Below are positions 42,686 to 51,042 of a stretch of 60,755 bases of DNA, one piece after another. Numbering within the stretch: position 1 is the stretch's first letter; the number at the start of each line of letters is the position of its first letter. The translations under genes were made by a program, and so were the position numbers. The notes beneath the pieces are model-generated. The model was not told the origin of the DNA and did not search any database. It saw only the letters and a program-made list of their open reading frames with translations. Source of the DNA: Bacillota bacterium (GTDB lineage Bacteria; Bacillota; Clostridia; TANB77; CAG-465); contig JAEYPQ010000019.1 in the NCBI GenBank assembly GCA_023410645.1, positions 1-60,755 on the forward strand, read 5' to 3'.

Positions 42686-44254
42686 ATGAATATCATAGAA
42701 TTAGTTTTTGGTATCTTATTATTAAGTATATTTATATTTATATTTATTTCTATTGCTTATGTTGATGAATACAAGGCTAAAGTAAGAAATCTTATTGAAA
42801 AAATTCGGTATAAGTCTAATAAGTCTTCTGAAATATATGGGTATACTTTTTTTAATGGCGGTTTCCATTTAACTAGCCCAGAAAATACATTTGAGGCTTA
42901 TGAGAGGGCAATACAACTTAAAAAAAATGTAGGAATTAAAATTGATATACAGTTTTCTAAAGATGATATACCATTTTGTTTTTCTTACAGATATATGAGT
43001 GAATCATTAGGGTTACCTGGTAGAATAAGAAATAGATATTCTTATGAAATAGAAAAGTGTAAGTTATACAATACTAAAAATAAGGTTACTAGGTTACTTG
43101 CTGCTTTAAAGGTTATTGACAATAGAGTTCCCATAATAGTAAAATTTAAAGGTAAAATTACTAGCAGACAATTATATATTATAGAAAAAATATTTACTAA
43201 GTATAAATGTCAATTTTATGTATTTGCATCAAATTTTAAGTTATATAATGAACTCAATAGAATTCCAATATTTAAAGGAAAAGTTTTTTATTCTAAAAAT
43301 ATTTTTCGGAAAAAGATTACTATTGAAAATATCAAACCTTATAAAAAACTTTCTAATATTGATCATGAAAAAGTCAGTAAAATTTTTGATATTGCTGTAT
43401 CAATTGAGGAAAGTAATGGTTTTAAAGATGTAATAAAGAAGGCTTGGTATATAGTAAATCAATATGAGTCAAGAATTAAGGAAGATGACCCATTAATGCG
43501 AATGCTTATAGCACATAGAGCATTAGTTAATAAAATGTTTAAGGAACATTCAATTGAATCTATTATAGACTGCGTAAAAAGAAATTGTATGGCAGAAATT
43601 GATGTAACTTGGTACAAAGGAAGGCCTGTTTGCTATCATAGTGATAAGCTTAGTGGAAAAGTAATAAAGCAACAATCTTCTTGTGCTTGTGAAAAACTAC
43701 CGATTGATGAAGCTGTTAGTTTTAGGAATATGCTTGAAGCTGTTAATAATGAAGAATCCTATTTGATTTTGGATATTAAAGATGGACATCCTAGGGATAG
43801 AAAGCTTGAAAAAGCTATGATTCAAGTTATTGAAGAGATTGAATTTAAAGGAAAAATTTATGTTCAATCATTTAATCCATTTGTTATCAGATGGTTCTAT
43901 AAAAATTATCCTGATTATAAAAGAGGAATTGTATGTAATAGCTTAAGTAAAGTAATTAAGACTCAGTGGCCAAGAATTACAATTAATGCATTCCTATCTT
44001 CATATGGTAAACCAGATTATATAGTATATGATTTTGGTAATTTATTTTGGATTTTTTCAAAATTAAATGCTACTATTGGACTTCCTGTTATTGTATATCC
44101 TCCAAAATCTGAATCAGAGCTAACAAAATATATTGGTTTCTTTGTAAACTTTATTGGAGAAAATTATATTAATAGGAAAGATTGGAGACATTCAATTGAC
44201 TATCACAAAGATGGAACCTTAAGTAGAAAACAAAAAATACCACAACCTAAATGA
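42686..44254 (+). CDS. Membrane-anchored tandem GDPD-domain protein with a degenerate first domain
   Basis: Residues 4-25 are a hydrophobic N-terminal anchor. Residues 52-210 match the two short GDPD proteins upstream, down to the FYSKNIFRKK end, but catalytic positions are changed: the His-Arg pair is Asn57-Gly58, Glu is Lys85, and His-Asp is Ser100-Tyr101. Residues 270-500 are a second, full-length GDPD domain with His277-Arg278, Glu304/Asp306 and His318; the glycine after HR is alanine and the aspartate after His318 is serine. Domain 1 is probably inactive and may bind ligand. AAAGGAGG precedes the ATG. Orientation of the domains is inferred. Confidence 0.72.
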   Translation: MNIIELVFGILLLSIFIFIFISIAYVDEYKAKVRNLIEKIRYKSNKSSEIYGYTFFNGGFHLTSPENTFEAYERAIQLKKNVGIKIDIQFSKDDIPFCFSYRYMSESLGLPGRIRNRYSYEIEKCKLYNTKNKVTRLLAALKVIDNRVPIIVKFKGKITSRQLYIIEKIFTKYKCQFYVFASNFKLYNELNRIPIFKGKVFYSKNIFRKKITIENIKPYKKLSNIDHEKVSKIFDIAVSIEESNGFKDVIKKAWYIVNQYESRIKEDDPLMRMLIAHRALVNKMFKEHSIESIIDCVKRNCMAEIDVTWYKGRPVCYHSDKLSGKVIKQQSSCACEKLPIDEAVSFRNMLEAVNNEESYLILDIKDGHPRDRKLEKAMIQVIEEIEFKGKIYVQSFNPFVIRWFYKNYPDYKRGIVCNSLSKVIKTQWPRITINAFLSSYGKPDYIVYDFGNLFWIFSKLNATIGLPVIVYPPKSESELTKYIGFFVNFIGENYINRKDWRHSIDYHKDGTLSRKQKIPQPK

Positions 44255-44281
44255 GAATTTATTCATTTAGGTTGTTTTTTA
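44242..44281 (+). terminator. Terminator of the tandem GDPD gene, overlapping its stop codon
   Basis: ACAACCTAAATGA (44242-44254) pairs with TCATTTAGGTTGT (44263-44275), followed by six T residues. The left arm includes the last codons and the stop. Confidence 0.85.
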
Positions 44282-44305
44282 TTATTCGAATTTTATAAAC
44301 TCTAA

Positions 44306-44334
44306 TTGACAACATCAAAATCAAATGATAAAAT
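44306..44334 (+). promoter_or_regulatory. Promoter of paralogue member E
   Basis: TTGACA (44306-44311), 17 bases, TAAAAT (44329-44334) with an extended TGA. Confidence 0.75.
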
Positions 44335-44420
44335 AAAGAAAAGATTTTAATTTAGTTTTGTATAAATATTTCAAAATTTGTTACTGATAACCCTTTTGAT
44401 TTGAAAGGAGATGAATTTGA

Positions 44421-45128
44421 ATGCAACAGAATATTTATCTTAAATTAAGATTGCAACTTGAAAATTCAAAAATTTGTTTAAATGATATACTGTATGTTGT
44501 ATTAAATTTAATGAAATATTTAAAAGAAAACTTAGAACTAAATAACGAATATATTGAAAAGATATATAATTTTTCTATTAACTTTGATAACTATATCATT
44601 TTTGAAGATGATTTGTTAGAATATGTCAAGGCAATTGCTAAAGAATTAGATCTTTGTGAAGATTATTATAATGAAATTATGGAATTTTTTGAAATTGATA
44701 TTGAAAATGAACAATTAGATGATTATTTTGAAGATAATGAAGGTGATATTGATTCTGAAGAAATCTCTTTTGCTACTGTTAATAGTTATGATTTAAGCGA
44801 GCAATATAAAGAACAAGAAGGGTACATAATAAGTTATGAAGTTTTTAAATTTTTATATAATAATATTTGGAAGCCATTATTAATGGATATAAAACGTACT
44901 ATGCAAGGAGATAAATTAACGGGAAATGTGAAATTAAATACTAATGATATAACTTATTTTGCATTATATCAAAATGACATTCGTTTTTCGTTAAAAAGTA
45001 AGCAAGATATGGTAAGGCAATTTTTAAATGACATAGCATTTTGGAAACATTATAACGATTTAAATTTTGATGTAACCAGTGTAATTGAAGATACGAGAAC
45101 AGATGTATTAGTGGAAATTTTTTATTAA
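44421..45128 (+). CDS. Unrecognised protein, paralogue member E
   Basis: The 235-residue acidic protein has an N-terminal helical region (ICLNDILYVVLNLMKYL, then FEDDLLEYVKAIAKEL) like members C and D. A very acidic linker lies around residues 95-115. The C-terminal part (GNVKLNTNDITYF, then FLNDIAFWKHY, then TRTDVLVEIF) is like members A and B. It is thus the fullest version of the family. No domain is recognised. GAAAGGAG precedes the ATG. It has its own promoter and terminator. Confidence 0.6.
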   Translation: MQQNIYLKLRLQLENSKICLNDILYVVLNLMKYLKENLELNNEYIEKIYNFSINFDNYIIFEDDLLEYVKAIAKELDLCEDYYNEIMEFFEIDIENEQLDDYFEDNEGDIDSEEISFATVNSYDLSEQYKEQEGYIISYEVFKFLYNNIWKPLLMDIKRTMQGDKLTGNVKLNTNDITYFALYQNDIRFSLKSKQDMVRQFLNDIAFWKHYNDLNFDVTSVIEDTRTDVLVEIFY

Positions 45129-45145
45129 GAAATTTTTTATGCTAA

Positions 45146-45191
45146 GTGAACTTAAGTAATAGTTAATACTATTATTTAGGTTCATATTTTT
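45146..45191 (+). terminator. Terminator after paralogue member E
   Basis: An 18-pair stem with G-U pairs (45146-45163 with 45168-45185) is followed by ATTTTT. Confidence 0.75.
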
Positions 45192-45239
45192 GTGAACTTA
45201 ATTATATATCATATTTAATTTAAAAAGTAAAGTAAAATA

Positions 45240-45268
45240 TTGTAAAAAGTATTAAAAAATGATATAAT
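45240..45268 (+). promoter_or_regulatory. Promoter of the suf operon
   Basis: TTGTAA (45240-45245), 17 bases, TATAAT (45263-45268) with an extended TGA. Confidence 0.75.
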
Positions 45269-45273
45269 TTTAT

Positions 45274-45295
45274 AGATAGTCGGCACAGACTATCT
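45274..45295 (+). promoter_or_regulatory. 5'-end hairpin in the suf leader
   Basis: AGATAGTC (45274-45281) and GACTATCT (45288-45295) pair perfectly around GGCACA. The stem sits at the predicted transcription start, just before the sufC ribosome site. It could stabilise the mRNA or be a regulator site. Confidence 0.45.
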
Positions 45296-45312
45296 GTGAA
45301 AGGAGAATTACA

Positions 45313-46056
45313 TTGAAAACTTTATTAGAAATAATTAATCTTCATACGAAAGTTGAAGATATGGAAATATTAAAAGGACTTAATCTTAAAATTGGCGAGG
45401 GAGAAATCCATGTCATAATGGGACCAAATGGTGCTGGTAAGTCCACATTAGCAAATACATTAATGGCTCATCCCAAATATACAATTTCAGAAGGTGAAAT
45501 TATATTTGAAGGTGAAATTATTAATGATGAAAAGGCAGATCAAAGAGCAAAAAAGGGTATATTTTTATCTTTCCAATATCCAGAAGAAGTTCCTGGTATA
45601 ACAGTTGAGAACTTTTTAAGGACTTCAAAAAATACTATAACAGGTAAATTGACATCAATACTTGCTTTTAGAAGAGAATTAAAAGAAAAAATGGAACTTT
45701 TAAAATTTGATGAAAATTATGCAAAAAGATATTTAAATGTTGGTTTTTCAGGTGGAGAAAAGAAGAAAAACGAAGTATTACAAATGGCAATATTAGAACC
45801 AAAGCTTGCAATACTAGATGAGACAGATTCTGGACTTGATGTTGATGCAATAAAAATAGTATCAGAGGGTGTAAGACTACTAAAAAATGAAACTCGTTCA
45901 ATAATAATAATTACACATCATAATAAAATATTACAATATATAAAACCAGATTTTGTTCATATTTTAGTTGATGGCAAGATAGTTAAAACTGGAGATGCAA
46001 GTCTTGTTGCAGAAGTTGAACAAAATGGTTACGAATCGTATAAAAACTTAAATTAA
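45313..46056 (+). CDS. sufC: Fe-S cluster assembly ATPase SufC
   Basis: SufC is the ABC-type ATPase of the SufBCD scaffold that builds Fe-S clusters. Walker A GPNGAGKS is at 37-44, the signature is FSGGEKKKNEVLQM, and Walker B is LAILDETDSGLDVDA. ISLSFQYP-type FLSFQYPEEVPGI is diagnostic of SufC. The start is TTG, preceded by AAAGGAG at good spacing. The 247-residue length is standard. It is the first gene of sufC-B-D-S-U. Confidence 0.95.
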   Translation: MKTLLEIINLHTKVEDMEILKGLNLKIGEGEIHVIMGPNGAGKSTLANTLMAHPKYTISEGEIIFEGEIINDEKADQRAKKGIFLSFQYPEEVPGITVENFLRTSKNTITGKLTSILAFRRELKEKMELLKFDENYAKRYLNVGFSGGEKKKNEVLQMAILEPKLAILDETDSGLDVDAIKIVSEGVRLLKNETRSIIIITHHNKILQYIKPDFVHILVDGKIVKTGDASLVAEVEQNGYESYKNLN

Positions 46057-46084
46057 GGAGGAAAATGGAAAGGAAAGTAACGTA

Positions 46085-47494
46085 ATGGAAAAAAAGAAAA
46101 AAACATATGTCCATGACGTGGACAGAGGAATATATGATATAAAAAATGAAGTTAAATTTAGATATAAAAGCAGAAATGGATTAGATTCAGATATTGTAAG
46201 AGATATTTCAAGACAAAAAAATGAACCAGAATGGATGACTGAATTTAGATTAAAATCATTGGAAGTATATAATCAGTTAAGTCTACCTGAATGGGGACCT
46301 GATATTACTGATTTAAATATAGATAGAATAATAACATATATAAGACCGGATACTAATATGGCAAATAACTGGGATAATGTACCAGAAGATATAAAAAATA
46401 CTTTTGATAGATTGGGTATACCTGAGGCAGAGAAAAAATCACTTGCAGGTGTAGGAGCGCAGTATGATTCTGAAGTTGTATATCATAATATAAAAGATGA
46501 TTTAATAAAACAAGGTGTTGTATATACTGATATGGAAACAGCAGTAAAGGAGTATGAAGATATTGTTAAGGAATATTTCATGAAATGTGTTCCACCAAAT
46601 AATCATAAATTTGCTGCTTTACATGGAGCGGTTTGGTCTGGAGGTTCATTTGTATATGTTCCAAAAGGTGTACAAGTAGATATACCATTACAATCATATT
46701 TTAGACTTAATGCACCTGGTGCCGGTCAATTTGAACATACATTAATAATTGTAGAAGAAGGAGCAAAATTACATTTTATTGAAGGATGTTCTGCTCCAAA
46801 ATATTCGGTAAATAATTTACATGCAGGTTGTGTTGAATTATTTGTAAAGAAGAATGCAACTCTAAGATATAGCACCATTGAGAATTGGTCAAAGAATATG
46901 TACAACCTAAATACTAAAAGAGCAATAGTGGAAGAAAATGGAACAATAGAATGGGTATCTGGATCATTTGGATCAAAAGTTTCAATGTTATATCCAACTA
47001 GTATACTAAAAGGTAGAGGAGCAAAATGCGAATTTACTGGTGTTACTTTTGCTGGAGAAGGACAAAATCTAGATACAGGTGCTCAAGTAGTACATGCAGC
47101 TCCAAATACATATTCAAATATAAATTCTAAGTCAATATCTAAATCAGGTGGTGTTGCCGTATATAGAGGTCTTGTAAGAATTGAAAAACAAGCAAAATAT
47201 TCAAAATCAACTGTATCTTGTGAATCATTAATGCTTGACAATATCTCAAGATCAGATACAATACCAGTAGTTGATGTACATACAGATGATGTAGATTTAG
47301 GACATGAAGCAAAAATAGGTAGAATAAGTGATGAAACTATATTTTATTTAATGAGTAGAGGTATAAGCGAAGAAGAAGCAAAAGCTATGATTGTTAGAGG
47401 ATTTGTTGAACCTATGTCAAAGGAATTACCGCTAGAATATGCAGTTGAAATGAATAACTTGATTAATATTGAACTTGAAGGCAGTATAGGATAG
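46085..47494 (+). CDS. sufB: Fe-S cluster assembly scaffold protein SufB
   Basis: SufB forms the scaffold with SufD and SufC. The 469-residue protein contains the SufB-specific blocks SLPEWGPDI, GAVWSGGSFVYVPKGV, HFIEGCSAPKYSVNNLHAGCVE and SKNMYNLNTKRA. Near the end it has DVDLGHEAKIGRISDETIFYLMSRG. The cysteine in EGCSAP is at the conserved position. It lies 28 bases after sufC and 10 bases before sufD. Confidence 0.96.
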   Translation: MEKKKKTYVHDVDRGIYDIKNEVKFRYKSRNGLDSDIVRDISRQKNEPEWMTEFRLKSLEVYNQLSLPEWGPDITDLNIDRIITYIRPDTNMANNWDNVPEDIKNTFDRLGIPEAEKKSLAGVGAQYDSEVVYHNIKDDLIKQGVVYTDMETAVKEYEDIVKEYFMKCVPPNNHKFAALHGAVWSGGSFVYVPKGVQVDIPLQSYFRLNAPGAGQFEHTLIIVEEGAKLHFIEGCSAPKYSVNNLHAGCVELFVKKNATLRYSTIENWSKNMYNLNTKRAIVEENGTIEWVSGSFGSKVSMLYPTSILKGRGAKCEFTGVTFAGEGQNLDTGAQVVHAAPNTYSNINSKSISKSGGVAVYRGLVRIEKQAKYSKSTVSCESLMLDNISRSDTIPVVDVHTDDVDLGHEAKIGRISDETIFYLMSRGISEEEAKAMIVRGFVEPMSKELPLEYAVEMNNLINIELEGSIG

Positions 47495-47504
47495 GAGGTA
47501 GGTT

Positions 47505-48617
47505 ATGATAAAAGAATTAAATGAATTAAATAAAATAACAGTTAAAACATGGAAATGGCTAAAAGTAAACGACCTATCTTTGCAAGAGGTTAATATACCT
47601 GAAACTATATCATATGATGATGCAGCCATACTAAACAAAGAAGATACCAAATATTTAGTTGATATAAATAATATTGAAGTAAAAAAAATAATTAATAGTT
47701 TTAATGATTATGTTAGTAATTTTGGTGTATCAAATGAAATAATTGAATTAAATGAGAAAAATAGTAATTCAAAATATTGTATATATATAAAAGAAAATGA
47801 AAAAGTAACAGAGCCTATTATTTTTAACTATAATTTAGATGAAAAGAATTTGTCTTTAGTAGATAATATAACTATAGTTGCAGGAAAAGGTAGTGATGTT
47901 ACAATAGTTATAAGATATAATTCAAATATTAAGGATTATACATTCCATAATGGTGCTTTAAAAATATATGCAGATGATGATTCTAAAATTAATTTGATTA
48001 AAGTTCAAATGCTAAATGATAAATCATATAGTTTCGACTCAAATATGTCATATTTGGGATATAATTCAAAATTAGATACAACAATAATAGATATAGGTGC
48101 TAAGGTTAGTGTTCAAAATCAATATAATGATTTAGTTAGAGAAAATGCTACAGCTACGCTAAAAAATATTTACTTTGGTTCAAATGATAGTTTAAATGAT
48201 ATGAACTTTGTGATGAATCATATTGGTAGAAGAACAAATAGCTTAATTGAAGTAAAAGGTGCTCTAAAAGATAATGCTAGAAAAACTTTTAGAGGTACAA
48301 TAGATTTTAAAACGGGAGCAGTTAAATCTCAAGGTGAAGAATCTGAACATGTTATACTACTTTCTGATTCAGTAAAGACTGATTCAGTACCTTTACTACT
48401 TTGTGGTGAGGATGATGTATCTGGAGCACATGCAGCAAGTGTAGGTAAAATAAATGGAGAAAAATTATTTTATCTAATGAGTAGGGGATTTAATGAAAAA
48501 GAGGCAAAAAAAGTAATTATAGAAGGCGAATTTAGTAATATAATAAATAATATACCTGATGAGAATATTAGGGAAGAAGTCATCCAAGAAATAAAGAGGA
48601 GGCTTGAAAATGAATAA
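47505..48617 (+). CDS. sufD: Fe-S cluster assembly protein SufD
   Basis: This is the SufB-like partner, of 370 residues. The C-terminal half keeps the family signature LRKTFRGTIDF-like ARKTFRGTIDFK, then SDSVKTDSVPLLLCGEDDVSGAHAASVGKINGEKLFYLMSRG. The N-terminal half is divergent, as usual in SufD. TAGGAGG precedes the ATG. Its last codons contain the sufS ribosome site, and the genes overlap by 8 bases. Confidence 0.93.
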   Translation: MIKELNELNKITVKTWKWLKVNDLSLQEVNIPETISYDDAAILNKEDTKYLVDINNIEVKKIINSFNDYVSNFGVSNEIIELNEKNSNSKYCIYIKENEKVTEPIIFNYNLDEKNLSLVDNITIVAGKGSDVTIVIRYNSNIKDYTFHNGALKIYADDDSKINLIKVQMLNDKSYSFDSNMSYLGYNSKLDTTIIDIGAKVSVQNQYNDLVRENATATLKNIYFGSNDSLNDMNFVMNHIGRRTNSLIEVKGALKDNARKTFRGTIDFKTGAVKSQGEESEHVILLSDSVKTDSVPLLLCGEDDVSGAHAASVGKINGEKLFYLMSRGFNEKEAKKVIIEGEFSNIINNIPDENIREEVIQEIKRRLENE

Positions 48618-49842
48618 TGCAAAAGAAATAAGAGAAAACTTTCCGATACTTAACAGAGAAGTTAATGGTAAGAAATTAGTTTATTTTGATAATGCTGCTA
48701 CAACTCAAAAACCCATGCTTGTAATTGATGCAATAGCAGATTATTATAAATCATATAATGCAAATCCGCATAGAGGTGCACATACATTAAGTGTAGAAGC
48801 AACTGATGCTTATGAAAATGCGCGTGAAAAAGTAAGAAAATTTATAAATGCAAGATCAACAGAAGAAGTTATATTTACTAAGAATACAACTGAGGCCTTA
48901 AATCTAGTTGCTTACTCTTATGTCGAAAATAATTTATCTTCTGGTGATGAAATTACTATTTGTATAACTGAACATCATAGCAATTTAATACCTTGGCAAC
49001 AAATTGCAATAAAAAAAGATGCAAAAATAAATTATATATATACTGATACTGATGGAAGAATATCAGATGAAGAATTAAAAATAAAAATAACAGATAAGAC
49101 TAAAATTGTTTGTATAGCTCATGTAACTAATACTTTTGGTGTGATACATCCTATAGAAAAAATTGTGTCAATGGCACATAATGTTGGCGCAATAGCAATA
49201 GTTGATGCAGCACAAAGTATACCACATATTAAAGTAGATGTTCAAAAAATAGATGCTGATTTTTTAGCTTTTTCTGGTCATAAAATGTTAGCCCCAATGG
49301 GTGTTGGTGTTTTATATGGAAAAAAAGAAATTTTAGAGAAAATGCCTCCATTTTTATACGGCGGTGATATGATAGAATATGTAACAGAACAAAATTCAAC
49401 TTTTGCTGAACTACCATTTAAGTTTGAGGCTGGTACACAAAATGTAGAATCAGTAATTGGACTTGCAAAGGCAATTGAATATATAGAGTCTATTGGCTAT
49501 GATTATATAAAAAAAGTTGAAGATGAGTTAATGGAATATGCACTTGAAAGATTGAATGAAGTACCAAATATAACTGTATATGGTGATAATAATATATCAG
49601 ATAAAGTAGGTGTAATATCATTTAATGTAAATGATGTACATCCACATGATACTGCATCAATACTTGATAAATATGGTGTTGCAATAAGATCTGGTCATCA
49701 TTGTGCTCAACCTTTAATGCGTTATTTAGATTTGAATTCAACATGTAGAATAAGTTTTTATCTATATAACACTAAAGAAGAGATTGATATATTTATAGAT
49801 GCACTAAAGAAAGTTAGGGGGCATATGGGATATGGAAATTAA
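48610..49842 (+). CDS. sufS: SufS cysteine desulfurase
   Basis: This PLP enzyme removes sulfur from cysteine and feeds it to SufU. PLP-binding Lys225 lies in FSGHKMLAPMG, and catalytic Cys365 is in RSGHHCAQPLM; both match Bacillus SufS. HHSNLIPWQ and NPHRGAHTLS are family blocks. The ATG at 48610 has GAGGAGG at the right distance; a TTG at 48604 is too close to that site. The length is 410 residues. It overlaps sufD by 8 bases and sufU by 11. Confidence 0.96.
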   Translation: MNNAKEIRENFPILNREVNGKKLVYFDNAATTQKPMLVIDAIADYYKSYNANPHRGAHTLSVEATDAYENAREKVRKFINARSTEEVIFTKNTTEALNLVAYSYVENNLSSGDEITICITEHHSNLIPWQQIAIKKDAKINYIYTDTDGRISDEELKIKITDKTKIVCIAHVTNTFGVIHPIEKIVSMAHNVGAIAIVDAAQSIPHIKVDVQKIDADFLAFSGHKMLAPMGVGVLYGKKEILEKMPPFLYGGDMIEYVTEQNSTFAELPFKFEAGTQNVESVIGLAKAIEYIESIGYDYIKKVEDELMEYALERLNEVPNITVYGDNNISDKVGVISFNVNDVHPHDTASILDKYGVAIRSGHHCAQPLMRYLDLNSTCRISFYLYNTKEEIDIFIDALKKVRGHMGYGN

Positions 49843-50257
49843 TGATATATATACTGATATGATACTTGAATATAGCAAAAATAACATTAATAAAAGACAC
49901 ATTGAAAACCCAGATGTTGTCGAACTTGGTCATAATCCCAGTTGTGGGGATGAAATAACACTTGAAATGAAGTTTGATGGTGATAAAATAGTTGATGCCT
50001 CATATACTGGACATGGATGTGCTATTTCACAAGCTTCTACTGCAATAATGATAGAACAAATAATAGGCAAAACAAAGAAAGAGGCACTTTCAATGGTAGA
50101 AGATTTTTTAAAAATGATTAAAAAAGAGATTACTGATGAAAATGAGCTTGAATCTTTGGGTGATGCAATAGCATTTAAAAATATTTCTAATATGCCTGCA
50201 CGTGTTAAATGTGCAGTACTTGCTTGGCATACCTTAAAGGAAAGTATTGAAAAATAA
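49832..50257 (+). CDS. sufU: SufU sulfur-transfer protein
   Basis: This zinc-dependent sulfur acceptor for SufS in Bacillota is 141 residues long. The zinc ligands Cys38 and Asp40 (NPSCGD), Cys63 (GHGCAISQAS) and Cys127 (ARVKCAVLAW) are all present. It starts inside the end of sufS (11-base overlap), which suggests translational coupling and matched amounts. Confidence 0.95.
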   Translation: MEINDIYTDMILEYSKNNINKRHIENPDVVELGHNPSCGDEITLEMKFDGDKIVDASYTGHGCAISQASTAIMIEQIIGKTKKEALSMVEDFLKMIKKEITDENELESLGDAIAFKNISNMPARVKCAVLAWHTLKESIEK

Positions 50258-50270
50258 AAATTAATATATA

Positions 50271-50310
50271 AAAAAACACGTATTAATAATAAAATGCGTG
50301 TTTTTTATTT
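50271..50310. terminator. Bidirectional terminator between sufU and the cupin gene
   Basis: AAAAAACACGTA (50271-50282) pairs with TGCGTGTTTTTT (50295-50306) with one G-U. The arms supply T runs on both strands. Confidence 0.85.
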
Positions 50311-50330
50311 CATATGTTTTAATGAATATA

Positions 50331-50933
50331 TCAATCTTCTTCTGCTTCAGCAATAGCTTTTGTTTGATGTATTGTCCCATGAGGATGATGGGGTGGTGCA
50401 TATATTGAATATAATTTTAATGGTCTAGTGCCAGTGTTTACTACATTATGCCAAGTACCAGCTGGAATAAATATTGCATCATCATCACGTACCATTTTTT
50501 GAAAATCAAGTTTATCTTTACTTTTTCCCATTTTAGCAATTCCTTGACCACTCTCTATACGAAAAAATTGATCTGTATCAGGATGTATTTCTAGTCCAAT
50601 ATCTTCACCTACATTAATACTCATAAGAGTAACTTGGAGATATTTACCTGTCCATAAAGCAGTACGATAATTTGTGTTTTTTAATGTAGCTTCATTAATA
50701 TTAATAACAAAGGGTTCTGGTCCATAGTCCTTTATATCTATTGTGTTTAGATTTGCAGCTAGTTGATATGGTAAAGCAAATCTTTGATCGTAATAAAAAT
50801 CATCATAAAAATTATTATAATTACTATAAAGTTGAGGTGGGATAAATCTTGGAAATGCATTCCATGGTCCATACATATTTTCAGGACCGTATACTAAATT
50901 TGGATTATAAGGATATAAATAAGGATTATACAT
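50331..50933 (-). CDS. Cupin-domain protein with Tyr/Pro/Asn-rich N-terminal extension
   Basis: Residues 1-55 are low-complexity, rich in Tyr, Asn, Pro and Phe. Residues about 95-185 form a cupin: motif 1 is around GLEIHPDTDQFFRIESGQG, with metal-ligand His and Glu positions. Motif 2 is IPAGTWHNVVNTG. The tail has several histidines (PPHHPHG). Single-cupin proteins of this type are annotated as sugar isomerase-like or metal-binding. The tyrosine-rich extension suggests a spore-coat or surface location. It is convergent with the suf operon. Enzymatic activity is not established. Confidence 0.78.
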   Translation of the reverse strand: MYNPYLYPYNPNLVYGPENMYGPWNAFPRFIPPQLYSNYNNFYDDFYYDQRFALPYQLAANLNTIDIKDYGPEPFVININEATLKNTNYRTALWTGKYLQVTLMSINVGEDIGLEIHPDTDQFFRIESGQGIAKMGKSKDKLDFQKMVRDDDAIFIPAGTWHNVVNTGTRPLKLYSIYAPPHHPHGTIHQTKAIAEAEED

Positions 50934-51014
50934 ATATTATAACTACCTTTCCTTTCATATTACAATATAATAATATGATTTAGTTTTCAAATTATGAATG
51001 TAGAATATAAAAAT

Positions 51015-51038
51015 AAAACTCAGATTTATCCTAGTTTT
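51015..51038 (-). terminator. Terminator of the holin-like gene
   Basis: On the minus strand an 11-pair stem with one mismatch is followed by ATTTTTAT. It lies just past the stop of the gene at 51043. Confidence 0.6.
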
Positions 51039-51042
51039 TATT

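Noticed and set aside
38568..45128. CRISPR or ordinary toxin-antitoxin locus in the accessory block
   Set aside because: No direct-repeat array is present, and none of the small proteins shows a known toxin or antitoxin motif or the usual short two-gene overlap.
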